Of a DNA stretch of 64,000 nt, positions 1-8,492 are shown in pieces; the stretch's first letter is position 1; each line of letters opens with the position of its first letter. Under the pieces are notes generated by a model. That model was not told the origin of the DNA, searched no databases, and worked only from the letters and a program-made list of their open reading frames with translations. A program made the translations under genes and the position numbers. Origin of the DNA: Desulfobacterales bacterium (GTDB lineage Bacteria; Desulfobacterota; Desulfobulbia; Desulfobulbales; JAGXFP01); NCBI GenBank assembly GCA_024637225.1, contig JAGXFP010000029.1:1-64000 (forward strand), read 5' to 3'.

Positions 1-102
1 CCCTTGCCCCTTGCCCCTTGCCCCTTGCCCCTTGCCCCTTGCCCCTTGCCCCTTGAATCTTGAATCTTGAATCTTGAATCTTGAATCTTGAATCTTGAAT
101 CT
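1..102. repeat. Heptanucleotide tandem array (CCCCTTG then AATCTTG)
   Basis: About eight copies of CCCCTTG run into about seven copies of AATCTTG, all in one 7-bp phase. The left end is cut by the window edge. The same words form the outer arm of the composite heptamer elements elsewhere in the window (e.g. 34468-34740, 44490-44830). No coding potential is seen. Confidence 0.9.
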
Positions 103-116
103 TAGATACATAGCTG

Positions 117-157
117 AAAAAAAAGCGGCGCGACCTTAAGAAAAGGCCGCGCCGCTT
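117..157 (-). terminator. Intrinsic terminator of the hexaheme cytochrome gene
   Basis: A GC-rich stem (AAGCGGCGCG against CGCGCCGCTT) with an A/T-rich loop is followed, read on the minus strand, by a run of eight T. It lies about 55 bp past the stop of the cytochrome at 210-1100. Confidence 0.85.
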
Positions 158-209
158 CATTCAACCGTCCCGATGGAGGGACGGCCATTTCAATCCTGCA
201 TCATTCTAC

Positions 210-1100
210 TTACTTGGCGCCATGACAGGACTCGCAACCAACATCCGCGCCGTCGGGACCGGCAGCGTTGACGGTCGCGCTATAGGAGAAGCGGAGCAAG
301 TCGGCTACGCCGCTGCCATGGGGACGGTGACAGGAGATACACATGACCATCTGGCCAGTGCCGACCGGAACAACCGCGTCGCCGCCAAAGGCGGGTCCGT
401 AACCGGCGGTGGTTACGTCAGTCGGATGCCTGACCCAGGTGCCGGTGGTATCACCGGTAAAGGTGTTAGTACCCTGTCCAGCACCATGGAAGGTGCCATG
501 ACAGTCGGCGCAGAAGGCGTTCATGCTGGTGGCGTCGTAGGTGCTGACCCCGCCCTGGTTACCGAAAGCGGCATCGCCGGTACCGGTTACCGTTACAGAG
601 GTGGGCGAGGATTGCAGCATCCGATAGGAGCCGGCGGCGGTGTGATGACCCGCCTCACCATGACAGCTGCTACACGTGAAAGCGCCGACAGCAAAAGTAC
701 CACCGGGTCCCTGGGTCAAAGAGGGGGCAGGCTGGCCCAGCTCAGTTGCGATGAGAGTATGGGAGTTAGCGTCGACGTTACTGAAGTAACCGCCGGCGTT
801 AGCGGTTGCAGCGGCATCCACGTCAACCTGAGGCGCCGGTACTGCCCCGGTACCCAATCCGTTAGCGTCATTACCTGCTCCCGCCTCGGCGTGACACCCG
901 GTACAACCATACAGCAACAGCATATCTTGTTGTCCAGCAGCACCCAGGTCGGCGGAGCCGCCCTGGCTGTCATGCATGGTATGACAACCAACACAAGCAC
1001 CCACAACCGCCGCGTCGGCAGACGAAGGCGCCAGAACCATGGCGCCAACCAACAGGGTGGCGCCGGCCAAACTACCTAATACTAATTTTTTGTTCAACAT
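210..1100 (-). CDS. Hexaheme secreted c-type cytochrome, OmcS-like
   Basis: Secreted electron-transfer protein. A Sec signal peptide (about residues 1-31, ending ADA) precedes a mature chain of about 265 residues with six CXXCH motifs: CVGCH, CTGCH, CSSCH, CADCH, CISCH, CESCH. Seven further His residues are available, enough for bis-His ligation of all six hemes. The order of signatures (CxGCHTMH at the mature N-terminus, a CSSCH followed by a SYRML segment, CADCH..H, RHP, CISCHRPHGSG, and a CxxCHAK-like C-terminus) parallels OmcS, the Geobacter hexaheme nanowire subunit, although this protein is clearly shorter than OmcS (about 407 mature residues). There is no lipobox. ATG at 1100 was chosen because AGGAGG lies 8 nt upstream; a GTG sits at 1103. 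The gene has its own promoter, structured leader and terminator. OmcS-type filament formation is an inference. Confidence 0.88.
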   Translation of the reverse strand: MLNKKLVLGSLAGATLLVGAMVLAPSSADAAVVGACVGCHTMHDSQGGSADLGAAGQQDMLLLYGCTGCHAEAGAGNDANGLGTGAVPAPQVDVDAAATANAGGYFSNVDANSHTLIATELGQPAPSLTQGPGGTFAVGAFTCSSCHGEAGHHTAAGSYRMLQSSPTSVTVTGTGDAAFGNQGGVSTYDATSMNAFCADCHGTFHGAGQGTNTFTGDTTGTWVRHPTDVTTAGYGPAFGGDAVVPVGTGQMVMCISCHRPHGSGVADLLRFSYSATVNAAGPDGADVGCESCHGAK

Positions 1101-1103
1101 CAC

Positions 1104-1241
1104 TCTTTCCTCCTTAGGAAACGTTTTGTTTAGCCCTCTCGGGCTCCCCTAGCCAACTATTGGCTCTTCACCCCGATCCTCTTTACAGACCGGGATGAAA
1201 TCCCGCCAAGCAGATGGCGGATCTGGCAACTTAAGTTGCCA
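1104..1241 (-). promoter_or_regulatory. Structured 5' leader of the OmcS-like gene, class unknown
   Basis: The transcript predicted from the promoter at 1248-1276 would carry about 140 nt with consecutive hairpins: a perfect palindrome TGGCAACTTAAGTTGCCA, CCGCCA/TGGCGG, GGGAT/ATCCC, GCCAA/TTGGC, and GCCC-GAGA-GGGC. The ribosome binding site follows directly. I looked for c-di-GMP/cGAMP (GEMM), cobalamin and TPP signatures and saw none, so no ligand class is proposed. Confidence 0.45.
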
Positions 1242-1247
1242 ATGTAA

Positions 1248-1276
1248 TTTATATCATACGAAAAAGGATCGGGCAA
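1248..1276 (-). promoter_or_regulatory. Candidate sigma70-type promoter of the OmcS-like gene
   Basis: On the minus strand TTGCCC (4 of 6 to the -35 consensus) is followed after 17 bp by TATAAA (5 of 6 to the -10 consensus). Transcription would start near 1241. Confidence 0.5.
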
Positions 1277-1308
1277 CTTTTTTTTTCAACAGCAAGTTTT
1301 TGAGGACA

Positions 1309-1558
1309 AGCTGCAAGCCAAAAGCTTCAAACTGAAAGCCACAAGCGGTGAGGAGTGAGGAAAACAGTAACCGGTTTTGACCCGAGGTTGCTGCCCATTT
1401 TTCTTTTTTTTACCGTCCTGATCCCAACTCCTGACTCAGCTCCAACTTGCAACACTCACCTTTTACTTTTTTCCTCGTCCTTACCTTGAAGCTTGAAGCT
1501 ACCCTCACCCCTCACCCCTCACCCCTCACCCCTCACCCCCCCACCCCCTCACCGCCCT
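1309..1558. repeat. Heptamer-rich composite element
   Basis: AAGCTNN-type words (CAAGCCAAAAGCTTC, AAAGCCACAAGC) lead through a diverged core into CCCTCAC heptamers at 1503-1551. The array runs into the neighbouring gene: the TGA stop of the beta-propeller protein (minus strand, 1549-1551) is part of a heptamer unit. Confidence 0.75.
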
Positions 1559-4500
1559 TTCCGGCTCAGCAGCCAGCCGCCGACCCCGAGCAGAGCCGCG
1601 ACCGGGCCATAAACTCCCAGAACGGTCCGCAGGGCCTTACCCTCGACCGGATCGTTGGAGCCGGTCTCCTCGGCGGCAGCCGGAGGCGGGGGAACATCAG
1701 TCACAATCTCCTCTGTCCTTCGGGACGCGAATTCCCGGGCCGGTTTGGCCGATGAAGGACCAGATATCGACCGACTACCTGGGGACGCCTGGGATGTTGA
1801 CGGAGTTTGCTCAACCGTGAGCGGCTTTACCTTCCGCGCTACAGGCTCACTAAGCGGCAGGGCGGCAATCGAGGCGGGCTTGCCAGATGAAGACCCGACC
1901 AGCGGCCCGCTTCCTTCGATCACCGGAGAGGAAGGCGGAATTTGCTCGTTCATGTCCGGTTTTACCTCCGAGGCGGCAAGCTCACGGACCGGCGCCTTTA
2001 TCCCGGCCGGTTTGGCCGGAGAAGATTCCGTTTGCGCCAGATCTCCAGGGAGCGCAGGGGATGGGGGCGGAGCTTGGTCTACCTTGATCTTTTTTGCCGT
2101 CCGCGCTGCAGGCTCACGAAGCGGCAGGGCGGGAATCGAGGCCGGATTGCCAGGCGAAGACACCACTTGCGGTCCGCTTTTTTCGGTCGCCGGAGACGGG
2201 GGCGGAGTTTGCTCGCTCACAACCGGTTTTACCTCCGGGGCGGCAAGCTCACGGACCGGAACCTTAATCCCGGTCGGTTTGGCCGGAAAAGATTCCGCTA
2301 GCGCCAGATCTCCAGGTGGCTCGGGCGATGGAGGCGGAGTTTGCTCAACCGTGTGCGGCTTTACCGTCTGCGCTACAGGCTCAATAAGCGGCAGGGCGGC
2401 AATCGAGGCCGGTTTGCCAGGCGAAGATTCCACCAGCGGCCCGATTCCTTCGGCCACCGGAGAGGCAGGCGGGGATTGCGCACTCTCGACCGGTTTTACC
2501 TCCGGGGCGGTAAGCTCACGAACCGGAACCTTAATCCCGGCCGGTTTGGTCGGAGAAGATTCCGTTTGCGCCAGACTTCCAGGGGATGCCGGGGATGTTG
2601 GCGGAGTTTGGTCAACCGGGAGCGGCTTTGCCGCTCGGGCTACAGGCTCACGAAGAGGCTGGGCGGGAATCGAGGCCGGCTTGCCAGGCGAAGACCCAAC
2701 CAGCGGCCCGCTTTCTCCGGCCGCCGGAGAGGCAGGCGGGGATTGCGCGCTCTCGACCGGTTTTACCTGCGAGGCGGCAAGCTCACGGACCAGAACCTTA
2801 ATCGCGGCCGGTTTGGCCGGAGAAGATTCCGCTAGCGCCAGATCTCCAGGGGACGCCGGGGATGGAGGCGGAGTTTGTTCAACCGTGATCTTTTTTGAAG
2901 TCCGGGCGGCGGGCGCGGGAACCGGCAGGGCCTGGATCGCCATTGGCAGAGCCGCAATCCCAGTCGGCAGGGCCGGTAAAGATCCCGATAGCGACCCATC
3001 TGATCCCGAGGATGGGGGCGGCGTCTGGTCGATCACCATCTTCTCTGTATTCCGAGCGGCAGGCTCACGGACCGGCAGCGCTGCAAGCCTGGCTGGCTTG
3101 GCTGGTAAATCTCCCGATAAGGACTTACTTTCATCTAATGCTGGGGCGGTAGGCGCGGAAACCGGCAAGGCCGGCATCCCAGTTGGCAGAGCCGCAATCC
3201 CAGTCGGCAGGGCCGGCAAATCTCCCGCTAGCGACCCACTTCCATCGGATGCCGGGGGCGGAGTCTGGTCGACCGCGATCTTCTCTGTAGTCAGGGCGGC
3301 AGGCTCGCTGACCGGCAAGGCCGGGATTCCGGTGGGCAAGGCCGCAATCCCACCCGGCAGGGCGGAAATCCCGGTCGGCAGGGCGGCAATCCCGACCGGC
3401 GGAACCGGTGCTCCTCCCGATATTGGTCCACTTCCATCGGGCACCGAAGAAGACGGCGGGGTTTGTTCGGCTACGATCCCGGGGGCAGGCTCACGGACCG
3501 GCAGAGCCGGCATTCCGGTCGGCTTCGCCGGTGAAGACTCGGGGATCGACTTACCTTCAAGAGCAGCCAGGGCAGAGGGCGGGGTTTGCCCGGCCGCCGG
3601 ACTCGGCACTGAGCCATCGTTCGGGCGGGGCTGGTCGATCCCGATCGAATCGGGCCGGCGTGGAGAAATCACCGGCCGTTCCGGGTTGGTCGGATCGAGG
3701 ACCTGGATTCTCCGGTTGAACATATCGGCGACAATCACCATGCCGTTCCGATCGACCGCAATATCGTTCGGGTAAAGAAACCAGAGGGGGCCGACGCCCT
3801 TGCCGCCGAATTCATAGACGAAGCGGCCGGAATCGTAATCATAGGCCAGGATGGTATGGCGCATATAATCGACCACATAGAGGAGCCGCCGGGGATAATC
3901 GACCGCCACCGTCCTTGGGTTGCTCAGTTTGCTTTCGGCGCCGCCCTTGACGCCGAAAGTAAAAAGATACTCGTCCTGGTCGTCATAGACGAAGATCTCG
4001 CTGCGCTCTGTGCTTAACAGATAGCGCCGGCCCTGCTCGTCGATTTCGACATCGGAGAGGGCCACCGCGGCCGACATCTTGCTTAATGAATCTTCCCCGT
4101 CGGCGGATTGCCTCGAAACCTCGGCCTTCGGGGTGAGCCATCTCCTGACCTTGCCTTCGGGATCAAGGACCGCCGCGCCCCTGTGCGCCTCCTCTCCCCC
4201 CTTCCCGGGAAATAAACCGACCAGATAAATCTCGCCGGAGACGCTGACGGCGAGATCCAGCGGGTGAAAACCGACCAGACCGGGAATTTCCGCCATCACC
4301 AACTCCCGGTCGACGAAGAGGGCGTGATCGTAAATGGTAAGGACCGAGCCCTTGCCGAGGTGGGGTTGGCCCTGGGTCAGGTACAAGAGGCCTTGCGGAC
4401 TAACGGTCATCCCTCGGACGCTCTCGACCCCCCGGCCTGCTCCGATCGAGCCCTGGGGGAAATAATCCTTATCGTAGATGGTGATCCGGTTATTGGACGA

Positions 4501-4734
4501 ATAGACGTAGGTCTCCTGATGGAGGGGATCGAAGCGGACCCGGCTGGGAAAGCCCAGCCGCAGGCCGCTGTCATCGACATGAATCAGCTTGACCAGCCGG
4601 GTGGAAATCCCATACGCTGCCCCGGGCCGGAGCAGAACCGCCATAAAAGCGGCCATAACCAGGAATGCCAAAGGTGTTATGAACCGGCGGTAGGTTTTTT
4701 GATTAATAATGGTCAAGTTTAAGGACAGGTTCAA
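1549..4734 (-). CDS. NHL/6-bladed beta-propeller protein with long Pro/Ala-rich repeat tail and C-terminal TM anchor
   Basis: The N-terminal segment (about residues 15-44, RR then a hydrophobic stretch, AYG cleavage) is a signal peptide. Residues about 48-355 form NHL-like repeats (RYLLSTERSEIFVYD, RLLYVVDYMRHTILAYD, GMVIVADMFNRRIQVLD), i.e. a beta-propeller. Residues about 360-1020 are low-complexity Pro/Ala/Ser-rich modules with recurring EQTPPPSP, SSPAKPAGI and ALPVREP words. The last 20 residues make one TM helix ending LLSRKGR. It probably spans or sits in the envelope. Such propeller proteins are reported beside nanowire-type multiheme cytochromes, and here it lies between two multiheme genes. 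The start is uncertain: TTG at 4734 falls in heptamer-type DNA with no clear ribosome site, and a TTG at 4716 is equally possible. Confidence 0.75.
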   Translation of the reverse strand: MNLSLNLTIINQKTYRRFITPLAFLVMAAFMAVLLRPGAAYGISTRLVKLIHVDDSGLRLGFPSRVRFDPLHQETYVYSSNNRITIYDKDYFPQGSIGAGRGVESVRGMTVSPQGLLYLTQGQPHLGKGSVLTIYDHALFVDRELVMAEIPGLVGFHPLDLAVSVSGEIYLVGLFPGKGGEEAHRGAAVLDPEGKVRRWLTPKAEVSRQSADGEDSLSKMSAAVALSDVEIDEQGRRYLLSTERSEIFVYDDQDEYLFTFGVKGGAESKLSNPRTVAVDYPRRLLYVVDYMRHTILAYDYDSGRFVYEFGGKGVGPLWFLYPNDIAVDRNGMVIVADMFNRRIQVLDPTNPERPVISPRRPDSIGIDQPRPNDGSVPSPAAGQTPPSALAALEGKSIPESSPAKPTGMPALPVREPAPGIVAEQTPPSSSVPDGSGPISGGAPVPPVGIAALPTGISALPGGIAALPTGIPALPVSEPAALTTEKIAVDQTPPPASDGSGSLAGDLPALPTGIAALPTGMPALPVSAPTAPALDESKSLSGDLPAKPARLAALPVREPAARNTEKMVIDQTPPPSSGSDGSLSGSLPALPTGIAALPMAIQALPVPAPAARTSKKITVEQTPPPSPASPGDLALAESSPAKPAAIKVLVRELAASQVKPVESAQSPPASPAAGESGPLVGSSPGKPASIPAQPLREPVARAAKPLPVDQTPPTSPASPGSLAQTESSPTKPAGIKVPVRELTAPEVKPVESAQSPPASPVAEGIGPLVESSPGKPASIAALPLIEPVAQTVKPHTVEQTPPPSPEPPGDLALAESFPAKPTGIKVPVRELAAPEVKPVVSEQTPPPSPATEKSGPQVVSSPGNPASIPALPLREPAARTAKKIKVDQAPPPSPALPGDLAQTESSPAKPAGIKAPVRELAASEVKPDMNEQIPPSSPVIEGSGPLVGSSSGKPASIAALPLSEPVARKVKPLTVEQTPSTSQASPGSRSISGPSSAKPAREFASRRTEEIVTDVPPPPAAAEETGSNDPVEGKALRTVLGVYGPVAALLGVGGWLLSRKGR
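1790..2890 (-). repeat. Intragenic tandem repeat, period about 267 bp
   Basis: Within the propeller gene, about four copies of an 89-90 residue double module are recognisable. Equivalent points recur near 1938, 2206, 2479 and 2743. Each holds an SSPGKPASI..LPLREPVAR half and an SSPAKPAGIKVPVREL half. Upstream units (2890-3560) are shorter and built on ALPTGIAALP. Confidence 0.8.
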
Positions 4735-4862
4735 GGTTCAAGGTCCAGGTTAACGACAGGTTCAAGGTTAAGGATAGGTTCAAGGTTCAAGGGATGAATG
4801 CCTAGTATCGACTCAGCCATTTTTTTACCTTGTACCTTTCATCTTGAACCTTGTCCCTGTCC
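4728..4862. repeat. Degenerate heptamer array (AGGTTCA/ACCTTGA)
   Basis: CAAGGTT and AGGTTCA words (4728-4795) and their inverse (ACCTTGTACC, ATCTTGAACCTTG at about 4827-4857) form a loose inverted pair between the two envelope genes. The array overlaps the candidate start of the propeller gene. Confidence 0.65.
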
Positions 4863-4869
4863 TCATCAA

Positions 4870-6108
4870 TCAACCGCCCATCCAGGCCGGTCTCTTCGGT
4901 TTTTCCCTGATCCCCCCGGAATGACACTTGGCACAGGCCAAGCCGCCGCGGACATCGGCGGGCAGCATGAAGGCATACTCGGAACCGTGGGGGTCATGGC
5001 AGCTGGTGCAGATCAGATCCGTGCCGGGCCGCAGGGGGTCGCCGACGCCCCGGAGGGGGTGTCCGGCGACCGGATGGCCCGCCTCGACACCCTTCAGGTC
5101 GGCATGACAGCTTATACACAAGGCTTCGATCTCGTCGAGCAGCTGAAAACGGTGCTCGGTGGCATGGGGGCTGTGACAGGCCACGCAGCCCCTGGCGCTC
5201 AGGATGGTGTGGATCGTGAACCTCTCCTCGGCGCCCCGGGCGATAAATTTTTTCTTGTCCTCGTGGCAGACCACGCAAAGCTTGGCCTTGCCGTCGGTCC
5301 AGAGCTGGAACTGACTGTTGCTGCCGTGGGGGTCGTGACAGATCGTGCAGTCGCCGGTGCCCACCGGGCCGTGGACGTGCTCCATCGCCAGCCACCTCTC
5401 CTTGTTGAGATGGCAGCCGAAACAGATATCCTCGACCTTGCCGGTGGGCACCGAGACCTCGGCCCGGGGGGGATCGGAGCGGTGACAGGCGCGGCAGAGC
5501 ATGGCCGAGGCGGGAAAGTGCTTCCATTCCGGGGCCTCGACGATGCGCTGGTGGCAGGAATAGCACTGGGTGGAGACCTGGCCGTAACCGACCCGGGCCG
5601 TCTTCTGGAGTCGGGCCGGAAGTTCGGCGCCGTGGCAGCCCCCGCACTCGGCCGGCATCACTTCGTTTTTATGGAAAAGATAGAGATCGGGATTGTCGAA
5701 ATTCAGATTGAGCAGCGAGCTCAAGGGAATATATCTGATCTTGACGGGCAGCCGAACCGGACCCACAATAAAATCGTTATCGCCTTTTTTCAGGTGGACG
5801 CTGTAATGGACGTAATAAACCCCGTTTTTTTCGTAGCGCCCGGTTGGATCATAGGCCCGGCCCCCGCCGGCCGACTGCAGAGAAAGCGTGTCGAGATCTT
5901 GCGGATCGGCGACCTTGACCACCAGGTTGACGATCCGGTTCCGGGACATTAACTCCTGTTCATTCCCGAAAGGGGCGAGCAGGGAGATTTCACCGGCTTG
6001 GGCGGTGCCGGAAAGCGCCGCCAACGCCGCCAGCAGGCAGCAAAAAAACAGCGCCTTCCCCGGCCGCGGACTTTCGCCGTTACCGTATCGGCCGACTAAA
6101 TTAGACAA
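4870..6108 (-). CDS. Decaheme c-type cytochrome with N-terminal non-heme domain
   Basis: A signal peptide (to about residue 38, TAQA) is followed by a heme-free, beta-rich segment (about 40-150) and then ten CXXCH motifs: CGGCH, CYSCH, CRACH, CFGCH, CTICH, CVVCH, CVACH, CISCH, CTSCH, CAKCH. Several are followed by DPHGS or SPH, the doubled-CXXCH pattern of periplasmic/DmsE-like decahemes. There is no lipobox, so it is likely periplasmic or secreted. TTG at 6108 was chosen because a purine-rich GAGGGGGG lies 7 nt upstream and no ATG precedes the signal peptide. It is encoded in line with the propeller protein and the OmcS-like gene, suggesting one functional group although arrays and terminators separate them. 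Confidence 0.85.
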   Translation of the reverse strand: MSNLVGRYGNGESPRPGKALFFCCLLAALAALSGTAQAGEISLLAPFGNEQELMSRNRIVNLVVKVADPQDLDTLSLQSAGGGRAYDPTGRYEKNGVYYVHYSVHLKKGDNDFIVGPVRLPVKIRYIPLSSLLNLNFDNPDLYLFHKNEVMPAECGGCHGAELPARLQKTARVGYGQVSTQCYSCHQRIVEAPEWKHFPASAMLCRACHRSDPPRAEVSVPTGKVEDICFGCHLNKERWLAMEHVHGPVGTGDCTICHDPHGSNSQFQLWTDGKAKLCVVCHEDKKKFIARGAEERFTIHTILSARGCVACHSPHATEHRFQLLDEIEALCISCHADLKGVEAGHPVAGHPLRGVGDPLRPGTDLICTSCHDPHGSEYAFMLPADVRGGLACAKCHSGGIREKPKRPAWMGG

Positions 6109-6500
6109 GATGTTTCCCCCCTCTTAAAATTACCAGCGCCAACATCAAAAAGCTGATTGCCGAGAGATTCCGCCAAGAAGTCTCCCTTCCGGCCCCCCAG
6201 CCGTTTCGACACAATCATACCGGGCCCGAAATCCCCCGCCGGTTATCGCTTACAAATCTTCACCTTACATTCAGGGTTTATCCAAACAGGACAAATTGGA
6301 TTTATTATCATGAAAAATAATTATTGTCAAAGCCGTTGTCAAAGCCAGGGGATGGCTTCGCAAAAAATCCTAGCTGCGTCGTCGCGCCCCCGGGATTCCG
6401 TCCAATCCTCCCTTGAGAGGGCATTTCGATTTGACGCTTCATATTATAGTTGCTTCCGCAAATTATAGTTGCTTCCGCAAAAATTCGCTTGGCGCTATGA
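6109..6500. other. Intergenic region with a 19-bp tandem duplication
   Basis: No gene is seen in these 390 bp. The notable feature is a perfect head-to-tail duplication of ATTATAGTTGCTTCCGCAA at 6443-6461 and 6462-6480. The segment 6350-6400 (GATGGCTTCGCAAAAAATCC, GCGTCGTCG) resembles an end of the repeat downstream of thiC. Confidence 0.7.
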
Positions 6501-8171
6501 CTACCTGCCGCCTCCTCCTTCCCTCGCCTTAATCAGCCGATTTACCCTGAAAAAACCGGTGCGGGCCTCCCGGTAGCCGGGCTGGCGCAGCATCGCCTGC
6601 CGATAATGACTCCGGGCCTCCTCCAGCCGCCACATATCCATCAGGGCATTGCCCAGATTGACATGCAGCACGGCGTTGTCGGGTTTTACGGCCAGGGCCT
6701 GCCTGTAAAAGGACTCCGCCTCGGCCAGGCGCCCTCTGATGCTCATGATATTACCCAGATTGTTATAAGCTTCAAAGAAAGAGGGGTCCAATTCGACGGT
6801 TTTAAGAAAACGGCCCTCCGCCGCCGCCAGCCGTCCGGCCCGCTTCAAGGCGACCCCGTAATTACTGTGGACCCGGGCCTTATCGGGAGACTTTGCCGCG
6901 CAGTCCTCCCAGAGGGTGAGCGGCCCCGCCCAGACCTGGTTGCGCTGGAAGGTCCAGAATGACAAAAGCAGAACCAGGACCACCGCCGCGGCCGGGGCTG
7001 CATAATTATCGGGAAGTTTCTCCCGGACAAAGGCGGCAAGGGCGGCGATCAGCATCATCGACGGCAGGTAGAGGCGATGATCGAAGACCAGTTCCAGCGG
7101 CACCAAGGTGGATTCGATGGCGAGGTTACCCATAAACCAGATGATCCCGAAAGAGAGGAGCCGATGGCGCCGGGCCAGATAGACGGCCAGGGTTGCCAGC
7201 AGGACCAGGGCGAGCAGGGAGAGCGCGGTATTGGTCGGATCGAGCCAGGAGCGGGAAATGAGGAAATGGTGGTCGAGGTTTAATCGGCCGGGCAGGGGCA
7301 GGATCAGCAGGCTCAGATAAAAGACCACCACCCGCGCCTCGGTGAAAAGCCGCTCGCCGAGGCTGAAATCGCGCTGGCCGTAACCGGCCAGCAGGGCGTC
7401 GAGAGGCGCCATGCCCAAATAAAAGAAAAAAGCGGCCAGGCCGAGCAGGCCGAGCGCGCATCCCGCCCAGAAACCGTATTTCTTCAGCCAGCCGCCGGCA
7501 AGGTCCCGCAAGAAATACCAGTCATAGAGAATCATGAAAAACGGCAGGGTCAGGGCGATTTCCTTTGACCACAGGGAAAACAGCCCGGAGCCGGCCGCGC
7601 AGCCGAATAAAGAGAGTTTCCTCCGCCAGCCCGAGGCGAGGCGCCCCTGTATATAGGCGAACAGGGCGATTACATAGAACATGGCGGCCAGGCTGTTCAT
7701 TCGCTGAACCGTATAAGAGACGGACTGGGTCTGGACCGGATGGACCAGCCACAACAAGGCGGCGACAAAGGGCAGCCAGTTGTAGGCGCCGTATCGGGAG
7801 CGCAGGCCCGGCAGGTTCAGGGTGGTTCGGACCAGTAAAAACAAAAATATCCCGGTAATCGCGTGGATGGCGATATTAACCAGCCGGTAACCCCTAACCT
7901 CATCCTGATGGAAATAATAGTTCAGGGCGAAACTGAGATTGGCAAGGGGCCGGGTCTTCGGCTCGATGTTCCGCCAGGCTGCGGCGACACTCTGAAAATC
8001 CAGGGAGGCCAGGCGAATATGGGGGTTGAGGTAAATCCTCGAATCATCGAAGACAAACTGGTTGTCGATGGTATTCCCATAGACAAAACAGGTGATAACG
8101 ATCAGCAACAGGACTTTCGCCGCTTCGTAACCAATTCTCGGCGATGCCGGTTTTTTTTGCGATTCGCTCAT
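6501..8171 (-). CDS. TMTC-like polytopic membrane protein with C-terminal TPR repeats
   Basis: About ten hydrophobic helices (residues 18-415) begin with a conserved luminal loop FDDSRIYLNPHI, followed by HPVQTQSVSYTVQRMNS, both typical of bacterial proteins related to TMTC/GT-C mannosyltransferases. The C-terminal 130 residues are three or four TPRs (AKSPDKARVHSNYGVALKRA, EAYNNLGNIMSIRGRLAEAE). It is likely an inner-membrane glycosyltransferase acting on lipid-linked sugar, but the substrate cannot be read from sequence. No obvious ribosome site precedes the ATG at 8171. Its stop is followed by a gap of repeats, so it is probably monocistronic. It is the neighbour of the cytochrome group; envelope glycosylation is a possible link. 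Confidence 0.7.
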   Translation of the reverse strand: MSESQKKPASPRIGYEAAKVLLLIVITCFVYGNTIDNQFVFDDSRIYLNPHIRLASLDFQSVAAAWRNIEPKTRPLANLSFALNYYFHQDEVRGYRLVNIAIHAITGIFLFLLVRTTLNLPGLRSRYGAYNWLPFVAALLWLVHPVQTQSVSYTVQRMNSLAAMFYVIALFAYIQGRLASGWRRKLSLFGCAAGSGLFSLWSKEIALTLPFFMILYDWYFLRDLAGGWLKKYGFWAGCALGLLGLAAFFFYLGMAPLDALLAGYGQRDFSLGERLFTEARVVVFYLSLLILPLPGRLNLDHHFLISRSWLDPTNTALSLLALVLLATLAVYLARRHRLLSFGIIWFMGNLAIESTLVPLELVFDHRLYLPSMMLIAALAAFVREKLPDNYAAPAAAVVLVLLLSFWTFQRNQVWAGPLTLWEDCAAKSPDKARVHSNYGVALKRAGRLAAAEGRFLKTVELDPSFFEAYNNLGNIMSIRGRLAEAESFYRQALAVKPDNAVLHVNLGNALMDMWRLEEARSHYRQAMLRQPGYREARTGFFRVNRLIKAREGGGGR

Positions 8172-8204
8172 AATAGTTTTATATATACCCGAGTTTGATA
8201 AATT

Positions 8205-8472
8205 CGCAAAAAGTCTAAAAAAGTTGTCATTTCGAAAGCATGTGAGAAATCTTGTTCTTTAGGGACTTGGAAATTATAAAAGTACCGTTTATACCGCAAA
8301 AGGGCATAAGTTTCGTTTGGGCCGGCAAGCGGCCCAACTCAGCTTTATCTTTGTCGTCATGCCGGCATGCTTTTAGCCGGCATCAAGCGTATGATCTGGA
8401 GAACGGCTTAAAACCTGCCGAAATGACGGACTTTTGCGTGGTAAACCGGTATATCAACAATTCCTGAGTCCC
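8205..8472. repeat. Left copy of a 260-bp inverted repeat
   Basis: This segment is nearly identical, in inverse orientation, to 13206-13549. Shared blocks include GTCATTTCGAA.GCATGTGAG, GTACCGTTTATACCGCAAAA, GGGCCGGCAAGCGGCCCAAC, GCCGGCATGCTTTTAGCCGG and GACGGACTTTT. It contains one copy of the AACTCAGCTTT family (8291-8346). Confidence 0.8.
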
Positions 8473-8492
8473 TGAACAGAAAAAAACAAATA

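Noticed and set aside
1655..3775. 706-codon open frame on the plus strand
   Set aside because: It is antisense to the Pro/Ala-rich repeat region; the openness follows from the repeat's G/C-rich codon pattern. No ribosome site, signal or family feature.
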